Shown piece by piece: positions 57,996 to 64,000 of a stretch of 64,000 nt of DNA; positions within the stretch are counted from its first letter, which is position 1, and each line of letters begins with the position of its first letter. Below the pieces are notes generated by a model, which did not search any database, was not told the origin of the DNA, and worked only from the letters and a program-made list of their open reading frames with translations. Both the position numbers and the translations under genes were made by a program. The stretch is from Symsagittifera roscoffensis (lineage: Eukaryota > Xenacoelomorpha > Acoela > Convolutidae): positions 39,827,223 through 39,891,222 of the forward strand of contig NC_087066.1 in NCBI RefSeq assembly GCF_963678635.1, read 5' to 3'.

Positions 57996-58149
57996 GGGGG
58001 AAGGAGCATATGCATTGTAACAGTTTCATTTTCCTAAGGCGAAGAAAAGAGATACGACGGACTTGCCTTCGTAACTATAAATTTTAAAATACTGGGCTTT
58101 TAAAATTGCAATTTGACATTTAAGGGCAATTGATTCACGTTACAACATT

Positions 58150-58775
58150 TCTATTGTTCCGACTATTTTCGAAGAAAATGACAGAATATTTGTGTTAGTC
58201 GTGTTTTTTTCTACAGACAAATTTCGACTTTTTAACTGCCTATTTTCGACGGAATTTTTAAATTAACATTCGAAAGGTATTGTTTCCTGAGCTCAAGTTA
58301 AAGAAGATATTTCACCTGTAATCATTTTTTGTAAAGAAACAGGGGTTTGAAGATCGCCAATTTGGCTAATTTGGGACAAGTAACGCGCGAAATATTTCGA
58401 GCTGTTAATGCTTAGCGGAACCTTAGAACCTTAGAATCTGTCTTAGAAATTATTTAAAATTGAATTGAGTCAAGCTATTCGGTCATTTTTTACTTCGCTA
58501 GGATCTATCTATAGTAAAACTTCTCTCCCAAACGAACCCCCCCCCCCCCACCTAAAGAAATAACTCAACTGTTAAGGAAATGAGATTTTAAACCTAGCAA
58601 CGAATATCCCCCTTTTGCAAAAAAGGGATATAGTTAAAGAGATCCAAAAAAAATGTAGACTCCTTCCTTTTTTAAAATAAATTTGACCCATTTTCTGAAA
58701 GCGAACACTACTCCATAGACCTTAAAATGCAGTCGGAACATTCAGTGCTTCGCCCTGATACAAGCAGTCCTTTAC
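58150..58775 (-). repeat. Repeat family A, reversed copy with insertion
   Basis: 58160-58500 matches the 3' part in reverse (with ATTTTC-GAA-GAAAAT in place of the usual hairpin). 58700-58775 matches the 5' end, with 'cagtgcttcgccctg'. About 200 bp between, including a C-run at 58540-58551, is not family A. Confidence 0.65.
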
Positions 58776-58799
58776 GTTTGCGCGTCGGCAAGTTAACAG

Positions 58800-58999
58800 N
58801 NNNNNNNNNNNNNNNNNNNNNNNNNNNNNNNNNNNNNNNNNNNNNNNNNNNNNNNNNNNNNNNNNNNNNNNNNNNNNNNNNNNNNNNNNNNNNNNNNNNN
58901 NNNNNNNNNNNNNNNNNNNNNNNNNNNNNNNNNNNNNNNNNNNNNNNNNNNNNNNNNNNNNNNNNNNNNNNNNNNNNNNNNNNNNNNNNNNNNNNNNNN
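58800..58999. other. Assembly gap (200 N)
   Basis: Run of exactly 200 N, probably a placeholder of unknown true length. Translated frames across it are meaningless. Confidence 0.99.
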
Positions 59000-59059
59000 C
59001 ATTTTTTTGTGTTGGGATCTGTGGGCCAACGAAAAAATTAGCAGAGAAGACCTTGCCTA

Positions 59060-59330
59060 GATTTACACTGACTTTTAAGAAAGGAGGTCGTAAAAACACT
59101 GGCAGATATTTTCATCGCGACAAGATAAATTGCATTTGAGAGAAGCAAGTTTATGCTTCGCTGCAGAAAAAATGAATCTATAGAACAATTCCAATCCGAT
59201 CTTGTTGAGCAAGCGTCACGCGTAGACTGAGGAGATCGCCATGAATAGTGGGTCAGGGGCATGATCACAATGCAACAAATAGGTATAATTTTTTGCAACA
59301 AATAGGTATCAGCTTGGTACAAAAAAAACT
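59060..59330 (+). pseudogene. Gag fragment of a plus-strand LTR retroelement
   Basis: FMLRCRKNESIEQFQSDLVE followed by QASRVD reads like the Ty3-type Gag segment in which a Gln/Glu-rich helix precedes the capsid end. It is broken by a stop soon after. It lies just right of the assembly gap, so earlier gag may be inside the gap. Confidence 0.4.
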
Positions 59331-60060
59331 AAACAAAAATCAAAATTGAAACTCAGAGAGAACAAACAATGGGTTAAATTCAACTTCTAACAACTATGTG
59401 TACAAAACCGAAAAACCACGAACTACATAATAAAAAAAAACACAATTCTTAACAGTTGTTATTCCTATTCAACAAAAAATAACACGAATACAATAAATTT
59501 TCAGGACCATGTTGAAAAATAATTGAACAAAAATTATAATCTAAAAACCTTTGAAACAAAATAGAAAAATATTCAGACAAACATTTCATTAGCCCTTGTG
59601 TAAAAACATATGAAATATAAACGGCAATTTTGACGCTAGACTAAAATAACATTTTTTTTGTTTAAAAAACCAAGAGCCGAATGTTAATCTATTGTTAGAC
59701 AATATTGCACAAAGCATTGAACGACAACGAACAAACACTGTTTTCGATACCTGATTAAAGTAAATTGCACTCATTTGCTTTTAGACCCGAAAATGAGAAA
59801 CAAGTGCAACTACCGTCTTATCACAGGTATTGCCACGCAAAAAAAAATCATTTCAAACAGAGTTTTACTAATTAACAGCTAGATATACCGGCAGTATTTG
59901 AACTAGCAATAGATTAAGACTCACAAAAATAATTAACACAGCTTAAAAAAAACAAAGAACTCAAAAATTTATGTTCTCCAAGCTTCATTTAACACATATA
60001 TTCCAATTTTACTACGACAATCATCACTACTATAATCATCGCTCCCTAGAACACAGTTAA
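59331..60060 (+). other. Decayed or unassigned sequence between gag and RNase H remnants
   Basis: About 730 bp of A-rich sequence with frequent stops in all plus frames. Protease and most of RT, which need about 1.5-2 kb, should be here, so a deletion is likely. No DSG/DTG or YxDD motif found. Confidence 0.4.
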
Positions 60061-60410
60061 AGATAAAACGCTAGATTGGAAAACAGTACACACAACCGCT
60101 TTCACACAATTACCAAAAGTTTGCCGAAATATCAGAAAATACACAAATCAATGAAAACCTCGAAACGCGTGTGGTCTGCGATGTTTCAACATTCGGCTTA
60201 GAGGCAGCTCTAGTACAGCTCATTGGGGGCAGGTGGGCAGCAATTGCTTACCGATCACGGTTTTTGTATTCATGAGAAAAAAATGCACATAAATGAACTT
60301 GAAGTACCAGGGGTCCCGTGAGCCATAAAAAACTCAAGTAATCTTTGGACAGAAAAATCTTTACTCTCATCACGGACCATCATGTTTTATTCGGTTCTTA
60401 AAACGCAAGT
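60061..60410 (+). pseudogene. RT connection and RNase H remnant, plus strand
   Basis: LDWKTVHTTAFTQL at about 60070-60115 is the RT connection. VVCDVSTFGLEAALVQLIGG (Asp near 60179) followed by RWAAIAYRSRFL is the RNase H start, and IFTLITDHH near 60360 holds another catalytic Asp. Stops and frameshifts interrupt it. It belongs to a different family from the giant element. Confidence 0.55.
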
Positions 60411-61020
60411 GAAATAACCAAAATTAACCAAATTCTACTGACTGGCAAAAATGCAAATAAAAATCAATTCGTAACTTTGATTGAAAGGAACACATGATGA
60501 GACGTCGTAAAAACTCTAAAGGATTCAAGGGAAATTTATACCAGACAGTGCACCCGCATGGCAGGAATTTTAAAGCAACATTCAAGAATTCAAGACGGGA
60601 GTAAATCAGAAATCAAATTGCGGGATGATTCGGACCATGAAGATGGTTTGTACGACCCAGGTGGCATCGACAAAAAACAACAATTACAAGTTATGAGCGG
60701 CAAACTTCGGCAAATACGATCACACACAACAATCAAATCAAAAAGCACAGAAGGAAAAATATGATGCGAGACAAATTATCAATACTAGTGTAAAAGGAAA
60801 CAGTTTTCCGAAAAATTATCTTCAAAAAGTAGAAAACGAATCAACCGAATCTGCCAGCCAGACGAAAACCAAAAATACTGCAAACCACAAGATAAAAACA
60901 TAAATGGAAATTGAACGGCTACTCAGCGAACAATGACCGAAGCAACAATTCAAGATGAGTCATGAACTAAAAACGGCAAACATAGTCGCCTGATGGATCG
61001 GAGCACAGAATTGGAGGCGG
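60411..61020 (+). pseudogene. RNase H-integrase linker remnant
   Basis: Lys/Gln/Ser-rich plus-strand open stretches (for example 60558-60764, 68 codons) in shifting frames, with coding-strand A-richness. No motif of its own; assigned by position between RNase H and integrase. Confidence 0.35.
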
Positions 61021-62200
61021 AAGAAGACACACCTCTTAATGGCAAAAGTCTTCAAAAAACGAAAAATTCAGTCTTATAGCCGCCGCCCGAAGGAAACGCA
61101 ACACGAAGCCCTTGATATATTTTGTCCAAAAAAAAAACAGATTGCGAAGCATGAAAGAACTCCTTTAGAAAAAACTGGTAGGTATAACATCAGAAACCGC
61201 TTGATAGCCCCAGAGGATTGTTTCTGTACAGATGAAAAAAACGTGGCGCCCTCACAGTTGCGCCAGACAGTGTTAGACAGCAATCATTTGACGCACCTCA
61301 TATCTACCGCGATGCTGAACATATCCGAGCACATATGATTTCGGTACACCCAATGACTCATTGTACAAATGGCACAAAACTGTTGCCATTGCACTGCTGA
61401 GCAACAAAAATTAAAACCAGCATTAGAAAAAGCACGTTCAATCAATTGGAACCAGTCGTCGAGCCTAATGAGGAGATTGAATTAGATTTTGCACTACCAC
61501 TCCAGAATGCAATGAAGAAAGATGTTTTTATCCTAATGCCATTAGAAAAATTTCCATCCGCAAATTCGTATTAAAAACCATAGCACATATTGCAATAAGA
61601 TAGAGGCAAAGATAAATTTCGATTATTGTCGTTCCTAAAAGCTTGAGATGAGATCAGGCACAAACGTTCAGGGCAAAAAAAGTAACCGTTTTTGTAGGTA
61701 AAACAACATGCAACTTTTATTTGCACCGGTAGCTGACCACAGATCATTAGATGTAGTTGAACACATGATCCAAACATCAAAACTTAGGCGTTGTGCGCCC
61801 GTAAAAAGGATTCACGTCATCAAAACTCGCATCAGACTTAGCTGAAATCACAAAAGTACTGGGAATAACTCCACTTGTAGTAACAAAAATTTAACCTTTC
61901 GAAGCCCACAATGGCGTGAAAACCAAACACATGCTTATTGAACATAGCAACAACAAGCTCACCAAACAATTTAGATATTAAAATGCAAAACAAGAATGTT
62001 CAGGTTGGAAAACATGATACAACCGCCATTGCCAGTGGAGGTGATGCACCACCCTTTAAAGAGAATGAAGTAGTGATAAAACGCAAACCAGTAGAGAAGA
62101 TCGCAGAGCCGATCAATGCCGCATAAAAAGACCATAAATAAGACACGTCGTCCCAACTTAAGTAAGGAACAGATGCGAGAACTAGACAAGTTTTAGCTAA
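61021..62200 (+). pseudogene. Integrase remnant of a Ty3-like retroelement, plus strand
   Basis: The frame 61039-61338 contains LRQTVLDSNHLTHLISTAML, the His-pair half of the HHCC zinc domain; CCHC just beyond a frameshift (about 61390) gives the Cys pair. Next come EEIELDFALPLQNAMKKDVF (first catalytic Asp, about 61480) and FAPVADHRSLDVVEHMIQT (about 61720-61770, catalytic Glu). PFEAHNGVKT (about 61897) is the conserved segment after the core. The stretch where the second Asp belongs (about 61645-61670) reads RSGTN, so that residue is lost. Downstream frames 61938-62126 continue the C-terminal tail. Confidence 0.65.
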
Positions 62201-62875
62201 AGAACGGGCATCATTAAATTTGGTATACAAAGGGTTTCAAACACAGGTAGAGAACAACATAAGCAATCGTATAGAAAAGTTATAGACTAATATGAAGAAA
62301 ACGCAACCAGTCGCAAAAGAGGAGGCCACGCAGAGATCAACGAAAACAGCATGGACATCAAAATTGCTGGTCCTTAAAAGATATGATCCGCAAAATGGGA
62401 TTCAATGCAAAGTCGCCAGAATTCAAAGTTTGCTTGAAATTCATCGAGACGATAAAACTGGGAAAAGAAGACTACAATATAAAACTCAAAAAAGTGGATT
62501 TCATCTCACCTACAAATAGCCACACTCATTACAATACCATATTCTGCGTTTAACAAATCGAAGGTCAAAAGAATACAATCACGGTGGTTATTCTCGTCAG
62601 CGATTAAATATTACCGTCGGAACCCCAATCCGTTCGGATTCGGTTAATGATATTGATCATACATCACCCTATGACATTATTATAACGTATCCCTCTTCTC
62701 TCTGTAATGCTGACTTTAGTATAGGAGCTCACCTTCAATGTCTTTGATTCCTCTACTTCGCTTTGTTTCGGCGATATCAGCTTATCGTAGTTTTGCTTCA
62801 CAGATTTTTCTTGAGGTTACCACTTTAATGCCGTTGTTTTTTTTTACCGTTAATGTTAAACAGGTCGAGGTGCTC
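62201..62875 (+). other. Unassigned 3' region of the plus-strand remnant
   Basis: 62292-62519 is a 75-codon Lys-rich frame, possibly more of the polyprotein tail. 62540-62760 is more mixed in composition and might be LTR, but no second copy is present in the window to prove it. Confidence 0.3.
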
Positions 62876-63125
62876 AATTTATGTTAAGAATTTCTCGACC
62901 AGAAATTGATGTTTTGACCATCTCGTCAAATTTCTGTATGATTCGACTATCTCAAAAAATTTTGTTATGTTTCACGTTTCTCAACCAAAATTTGCTGTTT
63001 CGACCTCGACCCAGTTTTTTTCTGAAATTTTTTTTGACCCCGCATAGATAAGTTCAATTTTCTCGACCAAAAATGGGTGTTTTTTTACTATCTCGGTTTT
63101 CTCGACAGAAAAAATCCCCAAGATT
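62876..63125 (+). repeat. Degenerate TCTCGACCAAAA-type repeat
   Basis: The words 'tctcgacca', 'aaaatt-g-tgttt', 'gaccatctcg' and 'gactatctc' recur about five times at roughly 55-65 bp spacing, poorly conserved. Confidence 0.5.
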
Positions 63126-63855
63126 ATTTGACCCAACTCAGTTATGTTTCAACCGGCGTGACTAAAAATTGGGTGAGTACTGATTATCTTGACTTTAACT
63201 TCAAACAAATTAAAGAAATATTGATTTGGGGCTGTTTCACACAAAAGAGGCCAAAATTCAATTGATATCCCCATAAATCCTAGGCAACCCAACAAATCCA
63301 TTGTATTTTTTAGAGAATGTGAGCAAAAAATAGTTCGGGATTTTTCGTTTATAAGGCCAATACTGCTTGTTCTAATGTTTGGACTATCTGACCATAAGGC
63401 TTGAACTTGATTGGTTGAAAATAATTAAACCTGCTCGAAGTATCTAGTGAGATATCTCCCCCCACGCGGGATTTTTTTTTTTGGGGGGGGGGGGGGGTCA
63501 GAGTATGACTGCTCAATCGATCCCAACTATGAGTGAGCAAATCAAACAGCGCGCAATTGAACTACAGTCTTTCGTATGCCCGGGCTCTTAAAAAATACAT
63601 ATCATTCAATTTCACCGACTAAATCGACCACAATGCTGAAATGCCGCTCGGTGGATTGATTGCTTGTTTCGATCGATAAAAAGAACAAATGTTCAATAGC
63701 CTGTCAGAATTGTGTGACAAAAAATATCAAAGAAACCACGTAAATCTCAACAAAGTCAAAATCATTGCATACCTATCAGTTTCCAGACACTGAAACCAGT
63801 TCTAAACTAGTTTTCATAAACCAATTATAATTTTGATAATCTCTATAAAATATAA
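63126..63855. other. Intergenic sequence with homopolymer block
   Basis: No gene seen. 63455-63497 has runs of C, T and then about 15 G, a likely polymerase-slippage site and a possible consensus error. Confidence 0.4.
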
Positions 63856-64000
63856 CTAACTAACCAATCTTATCATCATACACTAACATTTCATCAGCTA
63901 TCGCACTCCATATCAACCTCTGAATCCTCAAACCAATCACCCAATGAAATAGAAACACGAACCCACAGAGTTCTTAAACGTAAACATCCCAATGCACAAT
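63856..64000 (+). CDS. Possible start of a relative of the giant element's accessory ORF, cut by the window edge
   Basis: A plus-strand frame open from 63856 to the edge reads HTLTFHQLSHSISTSESS then ETRTHRVLKRKHPN. The intact accessory ORF at 8459-7692 has HTLNIHQLSSTATSS and later YRTSKRKFPN in the same order. Low complexity makes chance resemblance possible. Confidence 0.3.

Noticed and set aside
58722-59099. ORFs spanning the N-run
   Set aside because: Most residues are undefined X; the frame across a gap of unknown length is meaningless.

Overview
The window is invertebrate (metazoan) nuclear DNA: AT-rich, with split host genes, short introns and a very high load of transposable elements. 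I cannot name the clade. Only two host genes are recognisable, both on the minus strand: a glycosyltransferase-family-17-like gene at about 1.1-2.9 kb and one exon of a rhodopsin-class GPCR at about 56.7-57.2 kb. A third possible host exon lies at 50.6-50.9 kb.

4.7-25.2 kb is a single giant LTR retroelement of about 20.5 kb, inserted in minus orientation. Its two 402-bp LTRs differ at 8 positions. Reading right to left it has the 5' LTR, a primer-binding site, a long leader, gag (matrix-like start, capsid, CCHC nucleocapsid), protease (DSGA), reverse transcriptase (YLDD), RNase H, DD35E integrase (Ty3/gypsy gene order), a Pro/Ser/Thr-rich ORF, an envelope-like gene with signal peptide and C-terminal membrane anchor, a second intact Pro/Ser/Thr-rich ORF and about 2.5 kb of unexplained 3' sequence. 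The leader plus the first 50 codons of gag is tandemly duplicated (about 1.7 kb x 2). Almost every coding block is broken by stops or frameshifts.

25.2-34.4 kb is gene-poor: a diverged duplicated segment (25.7/26.6 kb), a decayed minus-strand retroelement with a DTGA protease (28.9-30.3 kb), and a tract enriched in GAAAC motifs (31.2-33.4 kb).

34.4-50.0 kb is the most unusual part. A FLYWCH-zinc-finger/MULE-type transposase pseudogene (35.7-36.9 kb) runs directly into a satellite array of about 755-771 bp monomers (to about 45.96 kb). Each monomer contains a fragment of the same transposase's C-terminal coding region joined to part of a dispersed repeat family. The central part is a dimeric higher-order repeat, four copies of a Q-R pair of about 1509 bp. 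Beyond it lie larger related units (45.96-49.99 kb). 15-bp minisatellites in inverted orientation flank the complex (35.43 kb and 46.58/48.19/49.20 kb).

50-58.8 kb holds further copies of the dispersed family, a 732-bp near-palindromic element flanked by TA inside an older repeat, CAGGGGCGGAT-terminal elements and the GPCR exon. A 200-N gap lies at 58800-58999. 59.1-62.2 kb is a plus-strand Ty3-like remnant (gag, RNase H, integrase) that has lost protease and most of the reverse transcriptase. The last 150 bp may be the start of a relative of the giant element's accessory ORF. The genes do not form a pathway; the layout records successive transposon insertions around a few host genes.
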